From Acanthosepion pharaonis (Eukaryota > Mollusca > Cephalopoda > Sepiida > Sepiidae): DNA of 64,000 nt. Below are positions 54,421 through 61,560 of the stretch, piece after piece. The position numbers were made by a program, and so were the translations under genes. The notes beneath the pieces are model-generated. The model did not search any database. It was given only the letters and a program-made list of their open reading frames with translations, and was not told the origin of the DNA. The stretch lies in contig CAHIKZ030002032.1 of the NCBI GenBank assembly GCA_903632075.3, forward strand, positions 161,001 to 225,000, read 5' to 3'. The stretch's first letter is position 1. Each line of letters opens with the position of its first letter.

Positions 54421-54562
54421 GTCATCCACAGACAGACTGTTTCGCTGTATCACAGCTCATCAGTGTGGCTAGACGTCTGGTTGCCTCTAGCTAGGATCGA
54501 AACCCGACTAAATTGGCGTCAGTCAGAGATTCTACCACTAAGCCATTAGCGCACGCCAGGGA
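54421..54562 (-). mobile_element. tRNA-Gly-like SINE with intact hammerhead tail, copy 3
   Basis: On the minus strand the head reads like tRNA-Gly: A box TGGCTTAGTGG exact to consensus (54,535-54,545), followed by TAGAATCTCTGACTGACG, and B-box-like GGTTTCGATCC (54,494-54,504). About 25 bp of linker (GAGGCAACCAGACGTCTAG) leads to a complete hammerhead ribozyme at 54,426-54,468, then GATGAC and a (TA)n tract. Pol III transcription from the internal boxes would place the ribozyme at the 3' part of the RNA. This differs from a standard SINE, whose tail copies a LINE end. Two diverged copies lie at 3.16 and 3.46 kb. Confidence 0.85.
54426..54468 (-). ncRNA. Hammerhead ribozyme, type I, apparently intact
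   Basis: Reading the minus strand from 54,468 to 54,426: stem I CCACA; core CTGATGA (54,463-54,457); stem II GCTGT, loop GAT, ACAGC; core GAAA (54,443-54,440); stem III ACA, loop GTC, TGT (including the last A of GAAA); cleavage base C at 54,431; stem I TGTGG (54,430-54,426). All invariant hammerhead core nucleotides are present, all stems are perfectly paired, and the cleavage triplet is GUC. The predicted cut lies between 54,431 and 54,430. Minimal stem III is typical of hammerheads in animal retroelements. Whether it is transcribed cannot be told from sequence. Confidence 0.88.
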
Positions 54563-54590
54563 TATATATATATATATAGAGAGAGAGAGA
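54561..54590. repeat. (TA)n then (GA)n microsatellite
   Basis: Abuts the 5' end of the SINE on the minus strand. Confidence 0.9.
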
Positions 54591-55550
54591 TGAGTAATTA
54601 TAAAGGGATGATAAAAACAATATATCTCATTAATTTCTTTTGTGATTTTCGTCAAATGTTCTATTTGATGCGGTTTTGTTATTGTATGGATACCACCTTA
54701 TGTCCCTTAATCTAGGCCCATTAAGCGACCTCTTACCTTCATTTTACCACAAAATTCGCTCGATATGAACATACTGAATGAGATGAAAGGCTCTTTACGG
54801 CGGTCAAGCGAACTAAATACCAAGCTGTATTCTTTTGAAAAACTGAATCTGCTTCTTCAATCAAACACATAATAGAAAACACAAGTGACGAGATGGGGAA
54901 AAAAAACAAACAAACAAAAAAATAGATGAGATAAAGAGAAATGAAAAATTTTGTTAAGGCTTCTTGTCTGGCGACCTCGAAGCCAGAAATAAGTGAAAAA
55001 AAAATAAGAAAAAACATTTTATGTTTCATTCAATTCGGCAATTTATAGCCTGGAAATTTGTTTCAGCAGCTTGTATTTTGTATCAACGATTGTCAGGAAA
55101 AGGCATTTGATTTCGAATCGAGGCTAAAAGGAAAATTAGGCAAGAAGTGTTATTTTCGTAGACAAACAACCTGTGTTTCGTAATTGATGACAAGTGAACT
55201 GGCTTGGGAGATGATTGAAACGAAAACTATTCTGTAGGAAAAAAGAAAAATGAGACGATAAAGAATACAATTTATTTTGAAATTTGTCGAAAGGATATTA
55301 GTTGTATTTGGGTATCGGCAACGTCCTTTCTGGTATTGGAGAGACGTTAACAATTTTCACCTTATTTTAATCTTCTCGTTCGTTCAAAAAGCGATTAGCA
55401 TTTATCTAAAGATTGATGCGAGAAAGCAACAAGAAACGTGTTCCACCTAAACGTGTTTTACTCTCGATAATTCCACCAATAATACAATTTTAACATCGAG
55501 AATTCTGAAGCACTTTTCAGCATCTATTTTTTTTTTTTCATTCGAAAGAC
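54591..55550. other. Unassigned stretch
   Basis: About 1 kb without a recognised repeat. A 96-codon minus-strand frame (54,739-55,029) has a Phe-rich hydrophobic middle but no known motif. Confidence 0.35.
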
Positions 55551-55554
55551 TGAT

Positions 55555-55690
55555 ACAGGCGGAAACGGTTGAAACGTTGTGATTATTGTGTCTAAATCAC
55601 TGGGATGGGAAGTTATTGTTATTTACATTCAAACTAATGTCTTCATCTTTGTCCTTATCACAACGTTTCGACCATTGCGGCCGCTTTCAC
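55555..55690. repeat. Fold-back fragment related to family B
   Basis: GGCGGAAACGGTTGAAACGT, TTGTGATTATTG, then the inverted counterpart CTTATCACAACGTTTCGACC, ATTGCGGCCGC. Two half-arms face each other across about 75 bp. Confidence 0.6.
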
Positions 55691-55787
55691 CAGGTGTTTT
55701 AATCCAGTGATTCTCAACCGTCGTGTCGCGGCACAGTAATGTGTCGCGCGATCCTTTTAAGTATGCCGCGAAATACTGTCGCGACAG

Positions 55788-55790
<3 letters not shown>

Positions 55791-55861
<71 letters not shown>
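55791..55861. repeat. (CA)n(TA)n microsatellite
   Basis: About 28 bp of CA repeats followed by about 42 bp of TA repeats, inside the hAT element. Confidence 0.95.
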
Positions 55862-55863
<2 letters not shown>

Positions 55864-55943
55864 CAGTATTAATAATAATATAATTATTATAATATAATAA
55901 TATAATATAATAGTTATAATGTTAATTATGTTTAAATGAAAAC

Positions 55944-55988
55944 GTCCATGAAGATGGTCTTAAATAGACCGAAACGTCCGACGTCGAC
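55944..55988 (+). ncRNA. Degenerate hammerhead-like motif
   Basis: Same family as 60,240-60,285. Stem II GGTCT with AGACC (55,956-55,970), GAAA at 55,971-55,974, stem III A-CGT/ACG-T across CCG, cleavage base C at 55,985, and a short stem I GTC/GAC. The first core segment is broken by an extra A (C-A-TGAAGA at 55,947-55,954), so it should be inactive. Confidence 0.5.
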
Positions 55989-56064
55989 TTTATTTTAACA
56001 TTAATAATGCATATTCAGAATTTTGTTTTTTTTCTGTATCTTTCTTTCATAACAGTATTAATAA

Positions 56065-56225
56065 CATTTACTGGCCTGAATGTCCGAGAAAAAATTTCAT
56101 AGAAAATATTCGTCCTCCAGCAGAAATCGAACATGTATCCTATAGGGAAGGCCATATAGCCTGACGTGCCTTAACCGATTGAGCCACAAAGGATTGTTCG
56201 GTTAGCAAAGTCGATTTTATTGCTT
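56065..56225 (-). mobile_element. tRNA-like SINE, family S, copy 2
   Basis: On the minus strand: A box GTGGCTCAATCGGTTAAGGC near 56,190, B box ATGTTCGATTTCTGC near 56,124, then ATTTTCTATGAAA and the family tail CTCGGACATTCAGGCCAGTA. The head is closer to a functional tRNA D arm than copy 1. Lies head to head with copy 3. Confidence 0.75.
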
Positions 56226-56274
56226 TTAAACTACAATCTTCCATGTATCTCTCACGTGCATTCATATCTGTTCA

Positions 56275-56470
56275 ATGCGTATAAGATACAGGTTCGATTC
56301 CTGTCGGACGATGTATATTTTCTATGAAAATTTGTCGGACATTCAGGCCGGTAAATTTTATTTAAACTGTTTATTATAAAACAGAGCATTTACTTAAATA
56401 TTTATATCTATAAAAAGAATGTATAAACATAAAAATATCTTAAAATAATTGTCGGACTTTGTCTATTTCA
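56275..56470 (+). mobile_element. tRNA-like SINE, family S, copy 3 (3' part)
   Basis: Begins at GATACAGGTTCGATTCCTGT (B box and T arm), then GATGTATATTTTCTATGAAA, TCGGACATTCAGGCCGGTAA and ACTGTTTATTATAAAACAGA. The extension to about 56,460 matches the copy at 61.4 kb. With copy 2 it forms an inverted repeat with a spacer of about 50 bp of unshared DNA. Confidence 0.75.
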
Positions 56471-56621
56471 TAATATATATATATATATATAAAGTTAATG
56501 GTCAGAGTTGAATTAGACCAAGAAACAGTAGTATTAAAAAAGTGTTCAACACACATATAAAAAAATGAAAATTTAATATGTAGAGCTTTTAAATATAAAA
56601 AATTAGATCAACCGATTTCGT

Positions 56622-56653
56622 GCCTTAGTTTCAACCTTTTGGTATCTTCAGGC
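56622..56653 (-). ncRNA. CTGAAGA...GAAA core, hammerhead-like, unclosed
   Basis: On the minus strand CTGAAGA is followed by UACC/GGUU-type pairing across AAAA, then GAAA. Stems I and III cannot be closed convincingly. Recorded because the same core recurs in other families. Confidence 0.25.
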
Positions 56654-57279
56654 GATTTTGGTCAATTGTTTTCCTAACGCTTTATTAAAAAAAATAATGA
56701 ACGCTGTAATATTTAAAAAATAAATAAGCGCACGACGGGAAGTATGATAGAAGGGGAGAGGGGGAGGCGGAAGAAGCGAGGGTATTGGAAATGTATCGTT
56801 GGATGTGGGGTTAAATGGAATGCAGTTACTTTCTTTTCATCCTAGTTCATATTAACTCAAAAGGATTTTTTAAATATGTATGCAACTGGTCATAATTTCC
56901 GATCTCTCATTCAAAAGGCTTTTTGGTCTGGAAATGCTATTATAGCTAACTTTTCTTGTTGACAAAGATTGCAGATATTGTGCGTATGTGAGTGTGGAAG
57001 TAGTAATGGTACAACTTTGGTATATTACTGCACAAATACTTGAATAGAAATATTAAAATAAAGTAAGTTCATATTTATATGTATTTTTTTAAAAATTTAT
57101 GCTTTTATTTCATATCATTTAAATATATAAATTAGAATTTTCAAGTATCTTGTGCCGTGATAATTTTCATTTACTCTTATTTGTGCCGTTGCTTAAAACT
57201 GTTCAGAAACACTGATTTAATCTATAGGGTAAATTGTTCTCGTTCAGACTGTTGTGTCGTAAATAGGAAAGGTAATATT

Positions 57280-57465
57280 TAGCCCCCCCCAACGAGGGTT
57301 ACATATGGCACATTTAAATAAATTTTAACGTAGGCTCGGCCAAAATATTCCTTTTTGAACCCGCATAAACGTTTTTTGAAATTTTCAACTACCCCTAACA
57401 AGACTCTGCCCTTCGGCGGAGCCTCGTCTGGGTTCCTCTCCGCCTGAAAGCAGAAAGTTAGACTG
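57280..57465 (+). repeat. Dispersed repeat E, copy 1
   Basis: TAGGCTCGGCCAAAATATTC, GACTCTGCCCTTCGGC, GCCTCGTCTGGGTTCCTCTC and GAAAGCAGAAAGTTAG. The same blocks occur in order at 58,105-58,260. C runs at 57,282. Confidence 0.7.
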
Positions 57466-57589
57466 TTACTTATCCCGGAGACAAATCGGAAAGGTTGACA
57501 TACATATAGAATATAAGTAGTTTATCCTGAAGAATAATATGGTACTCGGTTGAGGACACAGACTAATGTAATAAACAGTTAATCGTTAC

Positions 57590-58035
57590 ACTATTTAAAT
57601 TATTCGGACTATTGTCCTCATCTTTGTTGCCATATTTATCACAACGTTTCGACCGTTGTACGCTCCTCCGGCCTTCTTCAGGTGGTTGAAATGTCGAACT
57701 GAACCTTTTATTCAAGGATATATGGCACAGTGGATAAAGGCTTTAGTTAGATCCAGTGTCAGAACCCAAATAGTGTGAGTTCAATGCCTGGTTAAGGCGG
57801 TGGAGAACTTGGAGAGGGGAATTAACAGGAGATAACTGATAACTGACATCCATTAGACATGGAACGTGGAACTAGAACAGTCTACCCCGGTGAGCGAAAT
57901 AAAAGGTTCAGTTCGACATTGCGACCACCTGAAGAAGGCCGGAGCGTACAATGGCCGAAACGTTGTGATAAATATAGCAACAAAGATGAGGACAATAGTC
58001 CGAATAATGTAAATAGTGTACATAATAATTGATCT
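57590..58035. mobile_element. Fold-back family B, intact copy with tRNA-like core
   Basis: Left arm (57,594-57,712): ATTATTCGGACTATTGTCCT, ATCACAACGTTTCGACCGTT, CCGGCCTTCTTCAGGTGG, GAACTGAACCTTTTATT. The right arm (57,897-58,020) is its close reverse complement, about 120 bp each. The core (57,713-57,896) has A-box-like TATGGCACAGTGGATAAAGG at 57,720 and B-box-like GAGTTCAATGCCTGG, then ACATGGAACGTGGAACTAGA. Each arm contains a CTGAAGA...GAAA hammerhead-like core, but stems I and III do not close and the cleavage position would be G. Best-preserved member of the family in this window. Confidence 0.85.
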
Positions 58036-58104
58036 CAGAAAAATAGACAGTTAATCGTTAAATCCTTGGTAATTACCCGAGATCTTCCCCAAGGCCGGAT
58101 GTGG

Positions 58105-58260
58105 CACAAGGGCCGTAGGCTCGGTCAAAAATTAGACCCGTATACACCGGGTCGGGTAGCTGTCTACCTCCCCAGACGAGACTCTGCCCTTCGGCATAGC
58201 CTCGTCTGGGTTCCTCTCCGCTCGGAGGCAGAGAGTCAACAAGCAGAGTTATCTGTAATC
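58105..58260 (+). repeat. Dispersed repeat E, copy 2, with 10-bp perfect hairpin
   Basis: GTAGGCTCGGTCAAAAATTA, then CCCAGACGAG (58,171-58,180) pairs perfectly with CTCGTCTGGG (58,201-58,210) around a 20-nt loop. Copy 1 at 57.3 kb keeps only part of the left stem. Copies 1 and 2 bracket the fold-back element at 57.59-58.04 kb. Confidence 0.75.
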
Positions 58261-58434
58261 GTTAACTCCTCTCCCTCCAGAGAGAGATAGAGAGATTTAA
58301 ATAGTCTTAGACCAGTTCATCTTGTGGGGGCGGGTGTTCAGCTACTCCACAACGCAGACTCGGATGAAACAGGGCCAACCGTAACTTATTCTTATTAAGA
58401 TGAAGCGTCACTAGACATTCACATTCTGGCTCGT

Positions 58435-58745
58435 GTCCTTATGTCTGTTGTTATTTCAACGCTTCAGGCGTTTTACCTTTGGACCCTTCTTCAGCTGTCT
58501 ATCGATTCGGGTAATCTCAGGGAAATTTCGTGCGGAAATTAAATTAATCAAACCTTAATTGAACAACAATGAAAAGAACAAAACGAGATACCTGGAGACA
58601 TACACAAGCGGAACAAGAGCAATCTATCCACCCGGGTTCAGGTCAAAATTCCCTGAGGGTTACTGGTATCGACAGACACCTGAAGAAGTCTGGAGAGCAC
58701 AACAGCCGAAGCGTTGTGATAACATTGAAAGTCGGAACCATTAAA
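58435..58745. mobile_element. Fold-back element, family B-related
   Basis: Left arm TTATTTCAACGCTTCAGGCG, ACCCTTCTTCAGCTGTCTAT; right arm ATCGACAGACACCTGAAGAA, GAGCACAACAGCCGAAGCGT, TGTGATAACATTG. The overall plan equals family B, but the core is different (GGAGACATACACAAGCGG, GGAACAAGAGCAATCTATCC). The second core motif is GAAG, not GAAA. Confidence 0.65.
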
Positions 58746-58876
58746 TAAACAAAAAAATATAAGTCCTTACATATTGCACACAACGAAATATTTGCCGATT
58801 GAAAATGAGTAAATGTGTATTTTATAGATGAGTATTTTTTTTTTAATGTAATCCTTGGTCTTACGAGTCGGGATTA

Positions 58877-58965
58877 TTAGGTTGAGTCATAGGTGATTTC
58901 CGTTTTTGTGTCTCGAATTTTATTTTATTCAATTATTTATTCACCATCTTTAGACTATGCATACC
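58877..58965 (-). pseudogene. mariner 3' end, copy 1
   Basis: TTAGGTTGAGTCATAGGTGA at 58,877 resembles a mariner terminal repeat, followed by TTATTCAATTATTTATTCAC, the complement of a transposase end (Gly-Glu ... Ile-Ile-Glu, stop). Confidence 0.6.
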
Positions 58966-59160
58966 ATTGAAATGATTTTACTAAATAATGCATTGGAAAA
59001 GATTTTACTATAAAAAAGCATTGAAATTGATTTTATTATAAAAATCAATTGGAAATGATCTAAGTATAAAAAAAAACTAATTGGAAATGATTTGACTATA
59101 AAAATTTATTGGAAAAGATTTTACTACAAAAACCCATTAGAAATGATTTGACTATAAAAT
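58966..59160. repeat. Tandem repeat, unit about 28 bp
   Basis: Seven imperfect units of ATTGGAAATGATTTGACTAT followed by AAAAA. It lies exactly between two copies of the same mariner end. Confidence 0.85.
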
Positions 59161-59161
59161 A

Positions 59162-59300
59162 TTAGGTTGAGTCATAAATAATTTCCTTTTTTGTTCATTA
59201 ATTGCATTCTTCAAAAAATAAAGTACAATTACATTTTATTCAATTATATATTCACCATTATTTACAATGACATGTTGCCAACTTAATCATTTTAAAAAAA
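59162..59300 (-). pseudogene. mariner 3' end, copy 2, with transposase C-terminus
   Basis: TTAGGTTGAGTCATAAATAA begins the copy; at 59,238-59,280 the minus strand encodes WQHVIVNNGEYIIE and a stop, the classic mariner end (RW.kVI.NNGEYI.D). Same orientation as copy 1. Confidence 0.75.
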
Positions 59301-59520
59301 AAAAAAAAAAAAATGCTTTCTGCTTGTACATGTGAAAACGGACTTAAACAAATTTCAGTTTCACATCGACCGGCTTTTTCATGATATGGCTGCGATAGGT
59401 AAATTGTCGCCGTTTTATATATATATATATATTTTTTTTAAATTCGCGCATGCGCTTTGTTTTTTATTTTGCCGACTGCACAGTATAGTATGAACATTTC
59501 ACGGGGTTTAGGGAGTCAAT

Positions 59521-60008
59521 CTGAGGACAATTCAAAGGATTCTGAAAGAGTTAAGAGTCTAATGATGATTACAAAGTTTCGATAGCTCGGAAAACTCACT
59601 TTGACCGTTCTGATAAGAAACCAACATCCGAATTTGTTAGTGAGGGCTTCAGACTCAACACGGAAGCCTACATCAAGTGCCTTGAGGAGATAGTGCTGCC
59701 CTGGGTCAAGAGAGTGGGTCCTTGAAGACCCTATGTCTGACAACAGGACTTTGTATCATGCTACACAAGCAGGAGAACTCAGTTATGGCTGTCAGACAAT
59801 TTTTGCGATCATATCACCCTTACATCTGGCCACCTAACACAACTCTCTTGATTATTATGCAGTTGATCGAGAGACCAACAAAATAACTTGTAACACTAAA
59901 AATGAACTGAAGGCAAGGATTATTGCAGAATTTACCAACAAGGAGACCGTCCAAATAAGTTGCAGGAGATTCCGAAGTCGTTTAGATGAAGTCAATTTTA
60001 TTGAATAA
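59521..60008 (+). pseudogene. mariner-like DDxD transposase, broken
   Basis: In order: KKPTSEFVSEGFRLNTEAYI, KCLEEIVLPWVKRVGP, a stop, then RPYV, a stop, QQDF (second catalytic Asp), ATQAGELSYGCQT-type frame shift of CHTSRRTQ, then NSLDYYAVDRETNKITCNTK, NELKARIIAEFTNKETVQIS and CRRFRSRLDEVNFIE with TAA at 60,006-60,008. Relatives read QQDSAP.HTS...PPNSPDLNPLDYYVWG.VERE.NK, so a short deletion has fused NS to LDYY and removed SPDLNP. The third acidic residue is Asp (LDYY), as in mariner-type rather than Tc1-type enzymes. Confidence 0.8.
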
Positions 60009-60126
60009 ATTTCCTTTTTAGTATTTCAAGATATTTTTGTGTATTTTTTTTTAAGTATATCTGTTAAAATGAGATGCCTATTAATTTCATTTTTCAGTAA
60101 TTTAGATGACAATTTATCCATCGCAC

Positions 60127-60130
<4 letters not shown>

Positions 60131-60174
<44 letters not shown>
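60131..60174. repeat. (TA)n microsatellite
   Basis: Left border of a fold-back element. Confidence 0.95.
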
Positions 60175-60178
<4 letters not shown>

Positions 60179-60740
60179 GAAAATATACTGAAAAAACAAA
60201 CAAAAATCCTAATATGCGATTATGCTGTTTTAATGTTTAATGTCAACGTCGGACGTTTCGGTCTAATAGACCATCTTCAGGACATATTCATAAAACATAA
60301 TTAACATAGACCATATAAAATTCAACATGAAAAAGACGATGGACATAAAAGCAATACCAATCCAAACAGATAACTGAAATTTTTATAAGATCAGCGTTCC
60401 GTTTTAAATATGATCACGTCGTCGTCACGTGGGCGATGTTGTGAAAACGTATTCCTAAAATTTGAGTATTTTGAATGAAAAACGAAAAGAATTTTATTTT
60501 GATCTAAAACTTATATGTACGTTTGTCGAGCATTAATCTGCTAGAAAAGGGGAAATATTAAAAAGCCAGGTCTAGTATTCACCGTTGCGTGAGATGGATA
60601 GTATATATATGCTTATATAAATCCGTCTAAGATTTTTATTATGAAAATATTTTAAAATCTTCACAGAATCAAAATCGAAATTATGATCAGCATATTAGGA
60701 TTTTTGTTTTTTTTTTCAGTATATTTTTCTTCATACTGTC
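60174..60740. mobile_element. Fold-back element L with internal hammerhead motif
   Basis: TGAAGAAAATATACTGAAAA ... AATCCTAATATG at 60,174-60,220 is the reverse complement of CATATTAGGATTTTTG ... CAGTATATTTTTCTTCATAC at 60,691-60,738. The 470-bp interior contains the hammerhead-like motif at 60,240-60,285 on the minus strand. A partial relative lies inside the hAT element (55.93-56.05 kb). Confidence 0.8.
60240..60285 (-). ncRNA. Hammerhead-ribozyme-like motif with one-base bulge
   Basis: On the minus strand: stem I ATGTC with GACAT (perfect 5 bp, 60,285-60,281 and 60,244-60,240), core CTGAAGA, one extra T, stem II GGTCT/AGACC across ATT, core GAAA, stem III ACGT/ACGT across CCG, and T as the cleavage-site base. 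Every element of a type I hammerhead is present. The single unpaired base between core and stem II, and U rather than C at position 17, could lower activity. Confidence 0.65.
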
Positions 60741-60761
60741 GGATCTATATCCATATATTTG

Positions 60762-60766
<5 letters not shown>

Positions 60767-60810
<44 letters not shown>
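60767..60810. repeat. (TA)n then (TG)n microsatellite
   Basis: TA repeats change to GT repeats at 60,801. Confidence 0.95.
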
Positions 60811-60851
60811 TTGTAACACTGGGTTTCACGTTTTTGTGATCCTCAGACAAA
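60810..60851 (-). ncRNA. Hammerhead-like motif
   Basis: Stem I TTTGT/ACAAA (perfect), core CTGAGGA, a segment with CAC...GTG pairing that would use the G of GAAA, GAAA, a 2-bp stem III and T at the cleavage site. Stem II is therefore irregular. Supported mainly by the perfect stem I in the right place. Confidence 0.4.
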
Positions 60852-60950
60852 TTTCTGAGGATCGCAGGAGCGGGAAACGAAGGGTTATAAACTCACATCC
60901 ATACAACTAAGTATGTTAGATCTATCACTGATATTGAGCGTTTTTTTCAG
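60810..60950. mobile_element. Hairpin element H, copy 2
   Basis: In reverse orientation to the copy at 21.83 kb: ACTCACATCCATACAACTAA, TATGTTAGATCTATCACTGA, TATTGAGCG. The centre forms GATCCTCAGA/TCTGAGGATC around CAAATT. Flanked by microsatellites. The minus strand of the left half is hammerhead-like (60,810-60,851). Confidence 0.75.
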
Positions 60951-60996
60951 TAATATACTGCATATATATATAAAATATAAATACATATACATTCTC

Positions 60997-61002
<6 letters not shown>

Positions 61003-61060
<58 letters not shown>
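61003..61060. repeat. (TA)n microsatellite
   Basis: About 58 bp of TA dinucleotides. Confidence 0.95.
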
Positions 61061-61063
<3 letters not shown>

Positions 61064-61334
61064 CCGTTTTTTCTCCATTTGTAATAATTTAAATGTAGGT
61101 AGCGCTAGAAATAAATGGGGCGAGGGTTAAAATCGATTTTATACTTATTGATCTGTATATTGTCAAGGAATAGTCCATAAATGGTTTGTTCTTGTACCGC
61201 CCCTTATGATATATATATATATATATATGTATATATATGACGTCATTTGTTTACATTTGATACGCCAGAGCAGTTATGAATGTACGAGATTCATGGAAGA
61301 TTGAAGTTTATCAGCAGTAAATTCGACCTTGTCT

Positions 61335-61560
61335 ACCGAACGCTTCTTTGTGGCCGATCGATAATAAACGTCAGCGTAAATGACGGTTCCGTATAAGATG
61401 CAGGTTCGAATCCTGTCAAAGAACAAATATTTTCTATGAAAATTTCTCGGACATTCAGGCCGGTAAATAATATTTAATACTGTTTATTATAAACAGAGCA
61501 TTTTTTTAAAACTTGTATCTATAAAAGAACGTTAAACATAAAAATGTCTTTAATAAATAA
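61335..61560 (+). mobile_element. tRNA-like SINE, family S, copy 4
   Basis: TTTGTGGCCGATCGATAATA as degenerate A box, perfect B box GGTTCGAATCC at 61,403, then ATATTTTCTATGAAAATTTC, TCGGACATTCAGGCCGGTAA and CTGTTTATTATAAACAGAGC. The 3' extension matches the copy at 56.3 kb to about 61,555. The most complete 3' half of the family. Confidence 0.8.

Larger units (their letters stand above)
55705..57214. mobile_element. hAT-type non-autonomous DNA transposon
   Basis: The left end CAGTGATTCTCAACCGTCGT (55,705) and the right end in complement CAGTGTTTCTGAACAGTTTT (57,214) share CAGTG.TTCT.AAC, the end sequence typical of hAT/Charlie-like elements, and both continue to a GGCAC block. Flanking 8-bp repeats TTTTAATC (55,697-55,704) and ATTTAATC (57,215-57,222) match at 7 of 8 positions, as hAT insertion predicts. 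No transposase is recognisable. The interior has taken in a (CA)n(TA)n tract, a degenerate hammerhead-like motif and an inverted pair of SINE tails. Confidence 0.85.

Noticed and set aside
57897..57975. Family B arms as active hammerhead ribozymes
   Set aside because: CTGAAGA and GAAA are present, but stem I and stem III cannot be paired and the cleavage-position base would be G.
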